A stretch of 64,000 nt of DNA from JAHBNG01 sp039028975 (GCA_039028975.1 JBCCHB010000089.1:1-64000), one strand, 5' to 3'; counted from the stretch's first letter, positions 26,307 to 36,080 are shown. The notes: generated from the letters alone by a model not told the origin. Numbers and translations are program-made.

Positions 26307-27152
26307 ATGCAGGATCGGATTTGTTTAATTACTGGAGCCAACAGTGGTATCGGAAAGGCAACAGCGGTTGCTTTGGCCCAACAAGGGGCAACCATTGTTA
26401 TGGTCTGTCGGGACAAAACCCGCGGAGAAGCTGCACGGCGCGACATTGTGGAAAAGAGTGGCAACAAGGCCGTTGATCTGCTCATCGCCGATTTGTCTTC
26501 CCAGGACTCTATTCGCAATCTATCCGTAGAATTCCACGCCAAGTATGATGCCCTTCATGTTTTGGTCAATAACGCGGGTGCGGCGTTTGGTAGAAGGCGA
26601 GAGAGTGTAGATGGCATTGAGCAGACGTTTGCTCTCAATCATCTAGGCTATTTCCTGGTGACTGACCTCCTGTTGGACCTAATCAAACGCAGTGCCCCTG
26701 CTCGCGTCGTCAATGTGGCGTCCGATGCTCATCGCGGTATATCGTTGGAACTCCATGACCTACAGCTAATTCAAAACTATAGCCTATATAAAGCTTATGC
26801 CGCGTCAAAGCTGGCCAATATCCTCTTTACGTACGAATTAGATCGACGTCTTAACAAGAAGGCCGATTCGGGGGTAATGGTTAATGCTTTACATCCTGGT
26901 GTGGTTCGCACCAATATATGGGGAGGCGTGCTTCCATTGGTGGGTCCTATTATTAAGTTGATTGGTCGTTTTACCATGCTCACACCAGAGGAAGGAGCGG
27001 CCACATCCATCTATTTGGCATCCTCCGTGGATGTGGAAACAGTTAGCGGAAAATACTTTGTGGATTGTAAGCCGGTTCGGTCATCCAAGGATTCCTATGA
27101 CGAGGAGGTGGCCAAACGGCTCTGGGAGATCAGCCAAGCGTTGTGTTCATAA
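26307..27152 (+). CDS. Short-chain dehydrogenase/reductase (retinol-dehydrogenase-like)
   Basis: 281 residues, classical SDR. TGANSGIG (9-16) binds the nicotinamide cofactor, NNAGAAFG supports the core, and the catalytic Tyr and Lys are in YAASKLANILF. The pattern ITGANSGIG...VCRD and the KLANILFTYEL helix resemble retinol-dehydrogenase/WW-domain-oxidoreductase-type SDRs, in which the Arg in VCRD suggests NADP(H). Substrate unknown. A strong ribosome site (GGAGAGG) lies 4 nt before the ATG. It converges on the 1330-residue gene with a 10-bp gap. Confidence 0.87.
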   Translation: MQDRICLITGANSGIGKATAVALAQQGATIVMVCRDKTRGEAARRDIVEKSGNKAVDLLIADLSSQDSIRNLSVEFHAKYDALHVLVNNAGAAFGRRRESVDGIEQTFALNHLGYFLVTDLLLDLIKRSAPARVVNVASDAHRGISLELHDLQLIQNYSLYKAYAASKLANILFTYELDRRLNKKADSGVMVNALHPGVVRTNIWGGVLPLVGPIIKLIGRFTMLTPEEGAATSIYLASSVDVETVSGKYFVDCKPVRSSKDSYDEEVAKRLWEISQALCS

Positions 27153-27162
27153 TTATTCTGTT

Positions 27163-30100
27163 CTAAAAATCCACATCAAACGTTCGGAATCGTCGCCCTA
27201 ACCTCACCAGATCTGTCAACATGCGTCCGGTCTCTTCTTCATCTCGCCCTACAATGCGTTCGACCTTACAGCCTGATTGGGTCAATATTTGTTCGTCAAT
27301 TGCGGTGATGCCGGACTGGTTCCCAATGATCGTCACATATTCAGCACTGCGAGCTTCGTCCAGACTAAAGCCAACAACGGGGCGAAAGCGGGTGATATAG
27401 TTGAGTCCATTGATCAGATCTTGGCGCGCAACAGGTCCTGGATGGGGCCGCTGCCAGAAGAGCATGTAGTGGCGAACTTGCTTGATGCCAATACCGCTCT
27501 GCACTTCTTCCACCTGCCGCAAGAGCAGATCTCGCCAACGCTGCCCCTGGCTCCACTCAATACCAGGACAGACTGTGCTGTTGTCGGGAAATTCCCGGTG
27601 GCCCCAGACGCGCGACAAGGAGATATCCAGCTCTTGCAGCAGCCAAGCCACTAAGTGAGCACCCGCCCGCAACTGGGCCGAGGTGGGGATCCGGCCATTC
27701 ATAAAGCTGCCAACAAAGCCAATACCCAACGTATAGTCGTTGTGCCTATATACATGATAGCTGATGTTTTCCAGTGGATTGGTCTGTTCAATTGAGCCAT
27801 CAGCATGAACAAAGTAGTGATAGCCAATGCCAGGCCATGCATCTTTCCCTCGGGCCGGATCACTATTGATGTGTAGCTCGGCAATACGTTGGGCAGACAT
27901 GGCCGGAGGGGTAGCTGTGTGGTGAATGGCCAGGTGAGTGATTTGGTCGACGCTACGCCTCTCATATTGAAGAGATGGATGGCGAGGCAAGTGGTCAACC
28001 ATGTCGCGAATGGCTGGTTCAGGGACTATATAGTTGGACTCAACCTCCTGTTGTTCACTCAATTCGGCTTGTAGTTGTCGATTCTCTTCCTCTAAGCGTT
28101 GCTTCTGATCTTGGCTACGCAGGGCATCCCGGTTGAGCGCACGTACGTGTCTTTCTAACTCGTCAATCTGGGTACGCAGTTGGTTCTCTGTCTCAGTGGG
28201 ATCAAAGATCCCACTGGAACGCCGCACAGAGGCCATTAACATCTCTTTCCAACTCTGCTCCAGAAGCCATTGTTTGCCTGGCGAGGTATGGTTGGTTAAC
28301 TCGCTCAGCCCCTGGATCTGATCAATACCTACGTTTGGAAAGCGCTCTAATAACCAAGTGATGAGTTGAGCACCGGCATAGAGCTGTTCATCAGTCGGAA
28401 CGTTGATATCAAAGGTACCAGCAAAGGCAACATTAATCGCTTGGCGGATATAGGCCTCATCCGCACCGACAACTTGGTCCAAAGGCTGAGTTTGGAAGAT
28501 GGCCCCGTCGGCTTCAATAACAAAGTCGTAGAGCAGACCTGGCCAATCTGCCCTGTGGGCTTCAGCCAACTGTTCCAACGAGGTATCAGGCTGAGCACCA
28601 GTCTGGTTGATTACGATCAATTCTACATCTGCAGCGGTCCGCACCACGTACCGTTCGGCATCTCTGGGCAGCTTCTCAATCTGTTTTTGTAAACGTAACC
28701 CTGTTAATGGAATTTCCGTTTGCGTCTCCAGCTCCACACGTAGCTGCTGCATTTCAAGCTGAAGTGACTCATTGGTCAGCCGTAACTTCTCGCGCTCGCT
28801 CTGAATCTGCTTCAATTGAGCTTGAAGGTCAACATTCTTCTTTTTGAGCGTTTCACTTATTTCTTCAAGCTCCCGCAGCTCTTCATTGTCAACGTTGCCA
28901 CTGAGCATGGCCACATTGAGCTGAACTTGGCGTCGCAGTAGGGCCTTCCAATTCGGTCCCTGGTAGAATGTGAAACCAGGACTCGTTGATTCGGATAACT
29001 CGCCCAATCCCATGAGCGCGTCGGGCGAGAGGCTCAAATTTTCACAAAGCCACGCGCAGAGGCGACTCACCGCGTCTAACTGAAGCAGAGACGGCGGCTC
29101 CTGATCAAAGCTTCCAGCCATACAGATGTTAACGCCCCGACTAGACCACTCCTGATCAGGTTGGGCTACTTCTTCCAAAGCCGCAACGCGAAAGATCTGC
29201 CCCGTGGCATCCACCACGAAGTGGTACGCAATGCCGGGATAGCCAAATTGTACATGGGTTTGGGCAATAAATTCCAGCCCGATGCTGGGTTCAGCGCCTG
29301 TGTGACTGATCACTAGGTGATTGATTTGATCTGGGTTACGCAGTCCATAGGTTCCACTTCTTGGTAGCAGAGATGCCACATCCATAAAGAGGGGAACAGG
29401 CAGCCCAACGTTATCTAGATTGTCACCTGTGGAGGTCAAAGTCAGTTCAGGGGCCTCGGCTGTTAACCAACGGGAGAGAGGCTTAACGTCCTGCTCTTTA
29501 AACCAGGTTACTCCTTCATGGATCATATCGAATTCGACAGTGTAGTTCCCTGGCTGATCCGGAAGGGCGATCTGGGCTTGAATGGTTACAATCGCGTTGG
29601 GTAGCACGTCCTGAGGAACATCCGTGCGCAAGTCTTGGTCCCGTCGTTGAGGTAGACGCCGTCGATTGCGATAGTAGCGATAGCCCACTCGGAAAGGATG
29701 CGTCCCCCCCCAAGTCCATGTGAGTGTGCCTAAATTTTGTAACGTAATAGCTGCTTCGATCACCTGGCCAGCAATCATCTTCTCTGGGAACTGACTGTCA
29801 AGCCATTCAATTTGGTAGGGATGTGGGCCGCTGTTTTGGTCTGTAGTACTCGGTACTGCCTGTCCAGGAGGAACCTGCTGGGGTGCCGTTTCTTCAAGAG
29901 TTGTTTGCCCACGAAGGTACTCCTCATGGGACTCTTGCTCAACTCCTCTCGGATGAAAGCTCGTTGTCTCAACCGCTGGCAGCTCCTGACGCATGTTCGG
30001 GCTATCTAATGTTTGGGAAAGTGGTCTCCGTAAAAGGCTCTGATCCTGAGCGGAGGGCGAAACAGCGTTAACGTCGAGCCAGCGATAGTCATGTTGTAGT

Positions 30101-31155
30101 GCGCCTACAAAGTCTTCTACCACACCCTCTTTTCCATCAATATAGAACTTATCAAATAGAGGCCAGTGATAGAGGCAAAGTGCCCGGATCTGTTGGTGGC
30201 CGGACTGGTTATTCCACTGGTTGATTTCAGCGTACGCTCGTTGCACCCAGCCACTGTTTTGATCGACCCAAGGTCGGGATTGATCTGCCTCAGTGATAAA
30301 AGCCGGCAGATGGCGCATGGATTCTGGCACAGCCCGCATAAAGTCCATGAAGACTCGAAATTCTTTGTGGTAGTTCTGAAAAGGAACCTGAAGAAAGTCT
30401 TCGCTGGTAATGCGTTCTGGTTCTGGGCCATGAGTGTAGGCATGAAGGGCAAAGCCTTCGCAGTAGCGGGGACCAATCGCCTCTAAGGTATTGCGAAAGT
30501 ACTGCACCCAGTCGCCGTTGGGGTTGCCATAGTACGTTGTTTGGGTATTCCAGGGACAGACCGCACCAACCAATACGAGGTCGTCCTCATGCCCTGGTAT
30601 CCGGTGAATCTCGTTGGCACAAAGACGATAGCAGCGGGCATACAATTCGGGTTCAATCACCTCACCCTGGCTGACAATCGCGGCCCGAGTGGTGCGGATT
30701 TCTGATGAATTGTCGGGGAGGGCGTTAAAGCGGACAGCCAATCCGTGCCGGAATGGATCGGCTTGTTCGGGTCTATCGCTGAATATACTTGGGTGACGTG
30801 ACCAATCGATCTGGATGCCAGGACGCTCCACGGCGTGGTTCATCTCATTGCCGATGATCCAGATCTTGCACCCCATACTGGTACGGACAAAGTTTGCAAC
30901 TCGCCGAGAGAATGCTTCGTACTGGCTACTGTGGGGGATGGTTCCGTGGGGTTCATATCCGTGATTAAGCCGACAGATAACCCCAAGATGTTGATCGCTA
31001 AAAGGCCGAAAGTCAACACCGCTTAGATCGCTGGGATTTGCACCAATGGCTTCGCTAAAGACAATCCAACCGGGCTTTTCGGCAAGCAACATATGCTGCT
31101 CACCCCCCGGTTCATGTATGCCAAAGATATATTCTGAATCCAAAAGCGGGCGCAA
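27163..31155 (-). CDS. Multidomain glycosidase-like / NBR1-Ig-like / triple PGRP-amidase protein
   Basis: 1330 residues. Residues 1-365 look like a clan-A glycosidase TIM barrel: acid/base candidate Glu104 (IIGNEMNHAVERPG) and nucleophile candidate Glu289 (FITEADQSRPW). Residues 445-568 form an Ig-like domain of the NBR1/FW type (LGTLTWTWGGTHPF). Three peptidoglycan-recognition/amidase_2 repeats follow at about 590-745, 825-980 and 1048-1216, separated by coiled coils (755-815, 985-1040). Only the third keeps amidase zinc ligands: His1078/1079 (IHHTATPP), His1186 (GHREF) and Cys1196 (TVCPG). The others read ISHTGAEP/TSPG and INQTGAQP/TSPG. The C-terminal 110 residues are unrecognised. No signal peptide is seen, which is odd for a wall-active protein. 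Confidence 0.75.
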   Translation of the reverse strand: MRPLLDSEYIFGIHEPGGEQHMLLAEKPGWIVFSEAIGANPSDLSGVDFRPFSDQHLGVICRLNHGYEPHGTIPHSSQYEAFSRRVANFVRTSMGCKIWIIGNEMNHAVERPGIQIDWSRHPSIFSDRPEQADPFRHGLAVRFNALPDNSSEIRTTRAAIVSQGEVIEPELYARCYRLCANEIHRIPGHEDDLVLVGAVCPWNTQTTYYGNPNGDWVQYFRNTLEAIGPRYCEGFALHAYTHGPEPERITSEDFLQVPFQNYHKEFRVFMDFMRAVPESMRHLPAFITEADQSRPWVDQNSGWVQRAYAEINQWNNQSGHQQIRALCLYHWPLFDKFYIDGKEGVVEDFVGALQHDYRWLDVNAVSPSAQDQSLLRRPLSQTLDSPNMRQELPAVETTSFHPRGVEQESHEEYLRGQTTLEETAPQQVPPGQAVPSTTDQNSGPHPYQIEWLDSQFPEKMIAGQVIEAAITLQNLGTLTWTWGGTHPFRVGYRYYRNRRRLPQRRDQDLRTDVPQDVLPNAIVTIQAQIALPDQPGNYTVEFDMIHEGVTWFKEQDVKPLSRWLTAEAPELTLTSTGDNLDNVGLPVPLFMDVASLLPRSGTYGLRNPDQINHLVISHTGAEPSIGLEFIAQTHVQFGYPGIAYHFVVDATGQIFRVAALEEVAQPDQEWSSRGVNICMAGSFDQEPPSLLQLDAVSRLCAWLCENLSLSPDALMGLGELSESTSPGFTFYQGPNWKALLRRQVQLNVAMLSGNVDNEELRELEEISETLKKKNVDLQAQLKQIQSEREKLRLTNESLQLEMQQLRVELETQTEIPLTGLRLQKQIEKLPRDAERYVVRTAADVELIVINQTGAQPDTSLEQLAEAHRADWPGLLYDFVIEADGAIFQTQPLDQVVGADEAYIRQAINVAFAGTFDINVPTDEQLYAGAQLITWLLERFPNVGIDQIQGLSELTNHTSPGKQWLLEQSWKEMLMASVRRSSGIFDPTETENQLRTQIDELERHVRALNRDALRSQDQKQRLEEENRQLQAELSEQQEVESNYIVPEPAIRDMVDHLPRHPSLQYERRSVDQITHLAIHHTATPPAMSAQRIAELHINSDPARGKDAWPGIGYHYFVHADGSIEQTNPLENISYHVYRHNDYTLGIGFVGSFMNGRIPTSAQLRAGAHLVAWLLQELDISLSRVWGHREFPDNSTVCPGIEWSQGQRWRDLLLRQVEEVQSGIGIKQVRHYMLFWQRPHPGPVARQDLINGLNYITRFRPVVGFSLDEARSAEYVTIIGNQSGITAIDEQILTQSGCKVERIVGRDEEETGRMLTDLVRLGRRFRTFDVDF

Positions 31156-31471
31156 AGAATAGCTCCCCAGGTATTTCTGATCTTGATATGGTGATTGTAA
31201 TGAAAATCGTATTTTAGATGTTTACTCGACAGGCTAGGCTACGTTTTTCATACGAAGTGGAATTATACCACACGGGAAATTGGCTGTCTGAATTGGGCAG
31301 TGCTATGATTCTTATCTATAATTAGAATTTATCAAGCGGTCGACTTCAAAATAGGTGTTAGCGAGGCTCTGTCAGAATAATAAAATACTTGTTTTGAAAC
31401 AGAACGACTATAATCTGACAGTAAGTCTGCCAGTAACTTAAATCGTCTTTTATTGTTAAGGAGCTATAAAA
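31156..31471. other. Divergent intergenic region upstream of the PH-domain gene
   Basis: 316 bp. It contains CTGTCAGA and TCTGACAG as an 8-bp inverted pair (about 31369 and 31416), GTTTTGAAAC near 31392 and an isolated TATAAT near 31410. AAGGAG precedes the next ATG. No gene seen. Confidence 0.45.
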
Positions 31472-32029
31472 ATGGATCGCAACCAAATTCGTTCGATTGT
31501 TCAAGGACAATTTCAAACATCAATTGCCCAAAGTGGCGTAGAGATTACAGCAATACCAGAAGACCAACTCAATGCAATAACCACTGCGCTAGCCGATAGT
31601 CTATTTTCTATCTTCGACGCTATTGAAGATGAAAGTGTTGTCCCTATGGCAAGCAACGTTCCTGCTGCTTCTCATTCAACCCCCAGAGAAGAGGACGAGC
31701 CAGAACGTGTTTTGTGGACGGGTCGCCCCTATCTATCCATTGGAATTCGTTATGAGTTGACGACTGAACGGCTACGTATTATGCGGGGCGTACTCAGCCA
31801 CAATTTGGATGAGGTTGAACTCGTTCGGATACGAGATACGAAAGTCAAGCAACATCTTGGTGAACGAGCTGTTAACATTGGGGATATTACAATTGTTAGC
31901 AACGATCCCTCAACGCCCGAAATTGTCCTGAACAACGTAAAAGATCCGAAGAGCGTACGGGAACTGATTCGCGAAGCCGTGATGGTAGAGAAGGAGAAAC
32001 GAGGGTTGCACTATCGAGAAGAGATGTAA
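31472..32029 (+). CDS. Bacterial PH-domain (YdbS/bPH2-like) protein
   Basis: 185 residues. The N-terminal 65 residues form predicted helices without a known family. After a Ser/Pro linker, residues 75-170 have the bacterial pleckstrin-homology pattern: VLWTGRPYLSIGIRYELTTE, LRIMRGVLSH, ELVRIRDTKVKQHLGER and VNIGDITI. Unlike most YdbS proteins it has no membrane helices, so it is probably cytosolic or peripheral. AAGGAG lies 9 nt before the ATG. The gene is flanked on both sides by GTTTTGAAAC sequences. Function unknown. Confidence 0.75.
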   Translation: MDRNQIRSIVQGQFQTSIAQSGVEITAIPEDQLNAITTALADSLFSIFDAIEDESVVPMASNVPAASHSTPREEDEPERVLWTGRPYLSIGIRYELTTERLRIMRGVLSHNLDEVELVRIRDTKVKQHLGERAVNIGDITIVSNDPSTPEIVLNNVKDPKSVRELIREAVMVEKEKRGLHYREEM

Positions 32030-32056
32030 GCGTCGCCCTTTGTTATATTCATCTCT

Positions 32057-32116
32057 GTTTCAAAACCGGAGTTTGGTCCCTTCCACAGTGAGTGCGGAAA
32101 ACGCTGGTTTTGAAAC
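32057..32116 (+). terminator. Long-armed hairpin after the PH-domain gene
   Basis: GTTTCAAAACC (32057-32067) and GGTTTTGAAAC (32106-32116) are perfect 11-bp inverted arms around a 38-nt loop, 27 bp after the stop. No U-run follows, so termination is uncertain. Confidence 0.4.
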
Positions 32117-32187
32117 GGCTATGATATCGCTGATATCGCTCGACCCTAAAAAGTAACCCGTTTGAGATTCTTTATAAACCTGTAGTC

Positions 32188-33168
32188 ATGGCAATAATCA
32201 CCGCTGAAGACCAACTACTGCATAATGAGTGGCATCCTGTCTATCCGTCAGTCAAATTGGCCGATGGCATGGTTCATGGCGTACGACTGCTTGAAGAAGA
32301 TATTGTGATCTGGCGCCTGGATGGCAAGGTGATGGCTTGGCAGGATCTCTGTATTCATCGGGGCAGTCGCTTATCCAAAGGTCAAGTCCAGGCAGGTTGC
32401 TTGGTCTGCCCATACCACGGCTGGTCTTACGATGACTCTGGTCGATGCACCCATATTCCAGCCCACCCAGAACAAACGCCACCGACAAAAGCGAGAGTCA
32501 AATCGTTTAACACCTGCGAGGCGTATGGGATGATTTGGATCTGCGTAGAAGAACCAGAGCAAGAAATTCCACCTTTTCCAGAGTGGTGTAACGATGAATT
32601 CCGGAAACTGTTTTGTGGACCGTACACTGTCAATGCCAGTGGTCCACGAGTTATCGAAAACTTTTTGGATATCGCCCACTTCCCCTTTGTACATGAAGGC
32701 ATACTGGGTGATCAAGGACATCCAGAGATTGAGGACTACGAAGCAGCGATTGGACCAGAAGGCGTAGTTGCTCAGGGTGTACGAGTCTATCAGCCGGATC
32801 CTTATGGGACGGGACAGGGTGATACAGTCTCTTACACCTACAAAGCATTGCGTCCCCTAACGGCCTACTTGCTCAAAGAGTCAGACGGCCCCCGTTTTTC
32901 CATTTTGCTGATGATCACTCCTCATTCACCGAATGAGAGTACAGCATGGATGTGGATGGCCATGAACTATAGTCATGATACGCCAGAGGATGAGTTGGTT
33001 GCATGGCAGGATCAGATCTTTGAGCAAGATCGTCCCATATTGGAAAATCAGCGGCCCGAGCTACTGCCGCTTGATCTTCAAGCTGAGCTTCATCTCAAGT
33101 CGGATCGATTAGCGTTGGCTTATCGACGTTGGCTCAATGAGTTGGGGATGACCTTTGGAACTGCGTAG
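32188..33168 (+). CDS. Rieske [2Fe-2S] non-heme iron oxygenase, alpha-subunit type
   Basis: 326 residues. The Rieske cluster ligands are complete: Cys55-x-His57 (CIHRGS) and Cys74-x2-His77 (CPYHGW). The catalytic mononuclear iron site follows in ENFLDIAHFPFVHEG, which supplies the conserved Asp/His pair. Layout and length fit the VanA/PaO-like group of ring-hydroxylating or demethylating oxygenases that work with a separate reductase; none is adjacent. Likely cytosolic oxidation of an aromatic or N-methyl substrate. No clear ribosome site is visible. It converges with xylB, 18 bp apart. Confidence 0.88.
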   Translation: MAIITAEDQLLHNEWHPVYPSVKLADGMVHGVRLLEEDIVIWRLDGKVMAWQDLCIHRGSRLSKGQVQAGCLVCPYHGWSYDDSGRCTHIPAHPEQTPPTKARVKSFNTCEAYGMIWICVEEPEQEIPPFPEWCNDEFRKLFCGPYTVNASGPRVIENFLDIAHFPFVHEGILGDQGHPEIEDYEAAIGPEGVVAQGVRVYQPDPYGTGQGDTVSYTYKALRPLTAYLLKESDGPRFSILLMITPHSPNESTAWMWMAMNYSHDTPEDELVAWQDQIFEQDRPILENQRPELLPLDLQAELHLKSDRLALAYRRWLNELGMTFGTA

Positions 33169-33186
33169 TCTCATGAATATAAAGAC

Positions 33187-34671
33187 CTATAATGCATCAA
33201 ATGTCGGCTTAAGGGCTGGATAGAGCTGACGATAGTGCTGATACATGGTCTCGTATGTTGAAACATTTTCCGCTGGAGATGTACTACCCGTGAGCTGAAT
33301 GACGCTATCGCAAGCCGCATCTACATCACGCCAAATACCCGTACCCACGCCTGCCAACAGCGCCGCACCATAGGCTGCCCCCTCAGTCGTATTCACCGTT
33401 ACCAACTCACTGTCCAAAATGTCAGCCAATATCTGACGCCAGAGTGGGCTTTGGGCACCACCTCCAGAGACCCTTACCTGGGTAATTTGGCTTAGGCCAG
33501 CCCCTTTCATCAATTCAAAGCTATCCCGAAGCCCAAAACCAACGCCCTCTAACACGGAGCGGGTCATATGGGGTTGGGTATGGCGAACGGTCAGCCCAAC
33601 AAAAGCCCCTCGGGCCAACGGATCGGGATGGGGGGTGCGCTCACCCGTTAAATAGGGTAAGAACAGTAACCCTTCACAACCTGCAGGAACATCTGTGGCT
33701 GGGACCAGAAGTTCATCAAAACCAATGCCAGAAGCCAGCGTATCCCGATACCAGCGTAGGCTTCCAGCCGCCGATAGCATGACGCCCATAAGATGCCAGC
33801 GGTCTGGCACGGAATGGCAAAATGCATGGAGTCGGCCCTCTGGCTCAATGGTTGGCTGGTTCGTTGTAGCAAAGACTACACCAGAGGTCCCCAGTGATAG
33901 AGAAACCACGCCCTCTTTAACCGCTCCCATTCCCACTGCTCCTGCAGCCTGATCACCGCCACCACCGATGACAGGAGTCCCTGCTCTCAAACCCGTTGCA
34001 GATGCCGCTTCTTCCGAAAGCAATCCTGTAATCTGCGGGCCTTCATGGGTCGGCGGCATCCATTCAGCAGGAATATCGAGCGCATCAAGCACATCACTGG
34101 CCCAGTCTCGGGTACGCACGTTGAGCAGAAGCGTTCCAGCCGCACCAGCCCGATCCGTTGCCAGCGTGTTCGTTAATCGATAGCGTACATAATCTTTGGG
34201 TAGGAGCACATGCCGGGTTTTGGCATAGATCTCTGGCTCGTTTTCCTGAACCCACAAAATCTTGGGTGCGGTAAAGCCCGTAAGTGCATCGTTGCCCGTA
34301 ATTTCGATAAGGCGCTCTTTACCTAACCGTCGTCGAATTTCATCACATTGCTCTCCGGTGCGCTGATCATTCCATAAGATGGACGGATGCAGTACTTCAC
34401 CATCCCCATCAAGCAGGACCAAGCCATGCATTTGTCCAGTCAACCCGATACCGATTATCTCTTCCACAGAGACATCTGTCTGGGCCAAAAGCTGTTGAAT
34501 ACTATCAACCGTACCATCCCACCAGAGGTGAGGGTGTTGCTCGCTCCATAGTGGCTTGGGTGTTTCAAAAGAGTATTCAGATGCAGCAACACCTACAACA
34601 TCTCCCTGTTCATCAATAAGAAGGGCTTTGGTTGCGGTTGTTGATGAATCGATGCCTAGCAAATAAGCCAT
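33187..34671 (-). CDS. xylB: Xylulokinase (FGGY family)
   Basis: 494 residues, usual length. The N-terminal ATPase lobe starts LLGIDSSTTATKALLID, and the substrate lobe contains GLTGQMHGLVLLD and ILWNDQRT, the xylulokinase version of the FGGY signature. The second signature region reads GVGFGLRDSFELM, followed by VSGGGAQSPLWRQILAD. It phosphorylates D-xylulose to xylulose 5-phosphate for the pentose phosphate pathway. No xylose isomerase or sugar transporter is beside it. It is preceded by a 0.5-kb non-coding region with repeat R2 copy C. Confidence 0.93.
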   Translation of the reverse strand: MAYLLGIDSSTTATKALLIDEQGDVVGVAASEYSFETPKPLWSEQHPHLWWDGTVDSIQQLLAQTDVSVEEIIGIGLTGQMHGLVLLDGDGEVLHPSILWNDQRTGEQCDEIRRRLGKERLIEITGNDALTGFTAPKILWVQENEPEIYAKTRHVLLPKDYVRYRLTNTLATDRAGAAGTLLLNVRTRDWASDVLDALDIPAEWMPPTHEGPQITGLLSEEAASATGLRAGTPVIGGGGDQAAGAVGMGAVKEGVVSLSLGTSGVVFATTNQPTIEPEGRLHAFCHSVPDRWHLMGVMLSAAGSLRWYRDTLASGIGFDELLVPATDVPAGCEGLLFLPYLTGERTPHPDPLARGAFVGLTVRHTQPHMTRSVLEGVGFGLRDSFELMKGAGLSQITQVRVSGGGAQSPLWRQILADILDSELVTVNTTEGAAYGAALLAGVGTGIWRDVDAACDSVIQLTGSTSPAENVSTYETMYQHYRQLYPALKPTFDAL

Positions 34672-35178
34672 AAAAAGCTTCCTTTTTGTGCATTGAAAAT
34701 GGTTTTATGGTATACTTTTTGTCAAATAGACATGTGAAGAATAAATGGCTTTCGGGCTCACCTTCCAGGAATATATTCACCTTCACGAGGAGAAGAGCTG
34801 TATCTGGCCACCTATACTTTGCCAGAAAAGTCTTGCCCTTTCTTTTGACCAATCCACTCGAGGGGATTCTGAGAAAGGAAGATGAATTTTTCTGGCCGTT
34901 TATATAGCGTAGGGTACCATACAGACAATTTTTGACAAATCATCAATCATTGGTATATGCCTTGCGTATATGCGGAGAAGTCATGAGTAGTGCTTCTGCA
35001 GTACCCTCTTCGCGAGATGTTGTTCATTCTTCTTAAACTTGGTTACCCACTACCAATATACTTCACTACGACACGATCTACTTTACTGATTGCCATCTAC
35101 CCTTTTTGCCCAAATTGCATATCACTTAGGGCAAGTCTCTATCATTATTTTTATTTCTTGAGCTTAATAGGTCTCGAT
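34672..35178. other. Divergent intergenic region with R2 copy C
   Basis: 507 bp between xylB (minus) and the L,D-transpeptidase (plus). R2 copy C fills 34812-34907. A frame extends upstream of the transpeptidase from 34990, but its translation is hydrophobic noise before the true signal peptide and is not treated as coding. Confidence 0.55.
34812..34907 (-). repeat. Dispersed repeat R2, copy C
   Basis: Inverted relative to copies A and B: it starts CTATACTTTGCCAGAAAAG and ends TTTTTCTGGCCGTTTATATA. Interior GTCTTGCCCT and GACCAATCC are the complements of copy A interior motifs. Confidence 0.7.
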
Positions 35179-35967
35179 ATGATATCCAAAAGAATTTTCA
35201 TCAAAATTTTATCCTTTGGGCTTGCTGGCCTCTATTTTGGCATCTTTACGCTATCGGCCATGGCCCAAACTGGGGAAATCCGTAATGGACGAAGTTTGGA
35301 GATGCAAGATGTAGATATGCTGGCATCCGCACCACGCTCCACGCTAGGAGTCAGCCCCTCTCTCACTCAAACAGACGATGAAGAAATGGAGAGCACTTCC
35401 CTCATTCCTCCCCTACCTTTCACCGGTCCACAGGTTGGCCCCCTTGTGAAGAGGCAACTTCCAGACATTGAGACGAGAACACGTGCCCTAGAGCCTCTGC
35501 CCACCGATGGCAGTGAGCCATTTGAGTTTCCCGAAGATTTAGGTGAAAACGAGCACTGGATTCGGGTCAATCTAACAGAGCAGTTGGTTACCGCCTATGA
35601 AGGCACAACGCCCATGCGTTCATTCCTCGTTTCGACAGGTGTGCCCGGCTTCAATACCGTCACTGGTGAATTCCGTGTGTGGCTCAAAGTGGCAGAGCAG
35701 GTTATGTCTGGGGGAGAGCCAGGGACATCAGGCTATTACTATCTACCCGAAGTGAAATGGGTCATGTACTTTTACCAAGAATATGCACTACATGGTTCCT
35801 ACTGGCACGACAACTTTGGCAACCCTATGAGCCACGGGTGTGTTAACATGACGAATCTGGATGCAAAGTGGCTCTTTGATTTTGCTGGGCCTGTTTGGGA
35901 TGGTGAGACGGTCTGGTATCGTTCAACTGCAGAGAATCCTGGTGCTAGGGTGATCGTCCACTACTAA
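35179..35967 (+). CDS. L,D-transpeptidase (YkuD domain), secreted
   Basis: About 262 residues from the ATG at 35179, chosen because it gives a standard signal peptide (MISKRIFIKILSFGLAGLYF to SAMAQ). A Ser/Pro-rich linker (about 40-115) precedes the YkuD domain (125-255). The catalytic motif is intact: HGSYWH (His205) and SHGCVN (nucleophile Cys221). Such enzymes make 3-3 peptidoglycan cross-links or anchor proteins outside the membrane. This implies peptidoglycan in the organism, although Chloroflexota walls are often described as atypical. A hairpin terminator follows. Confidence 0.88.
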   Translation: MISKRIFIKILSFGLAGLYFGIFTLSAMAQTGEIRNGRSLEMQDVDMLASAPRSTLGVSPSLTQTDDEEMESTSLIPPLPFTGPQVGPLVKRQLPDIETRTRALEPLPTDGSEPFEFPEDLGENEHWIRVNLTEQLVTAYEGTTPMRSFLVSTGVPGFNTVTGEFRVWLKVAEQVMSGGEPGTSGYYYLPEVKWVMYFYQEYALHGSYWHDNFGNPMSHGCVNMTNLDAKWLFDFAGPVWDGETVWYRSTAENPGARVIVHY

Positions 35968-36000
35968 TGGGAACTTGTTTTGGCTAGCCGAGTACATTCG

Positions 36001-36047
36001 GAAAGGATTGGGATCCTGATTGAAGTTCATTGGGTCTCAATCCTTTC
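36001..36047 (+). terminator. Terminator after the L,D-transpeptidase gene
   Basis: GAAAGGATTGGGA (36001-36013) pairs with TCTCAATCCTTTC (36035-36047) over 13 bp with one G-U; TGCAACTTTTG follows. It is 34 bp after the stop. Confidence 0.6.
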
Positions 36048-36080
36048 TGCAACTTTTGTCAACGCCCCTGCCTTGAAAAT

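Noticed and set aside
34990..35178. Upstream extension of the L,D-transpeptidase frame
   Set aside because: The longer start would place a non-standard hydrophobic stretch before a clear signal peptide beginning at 35179.
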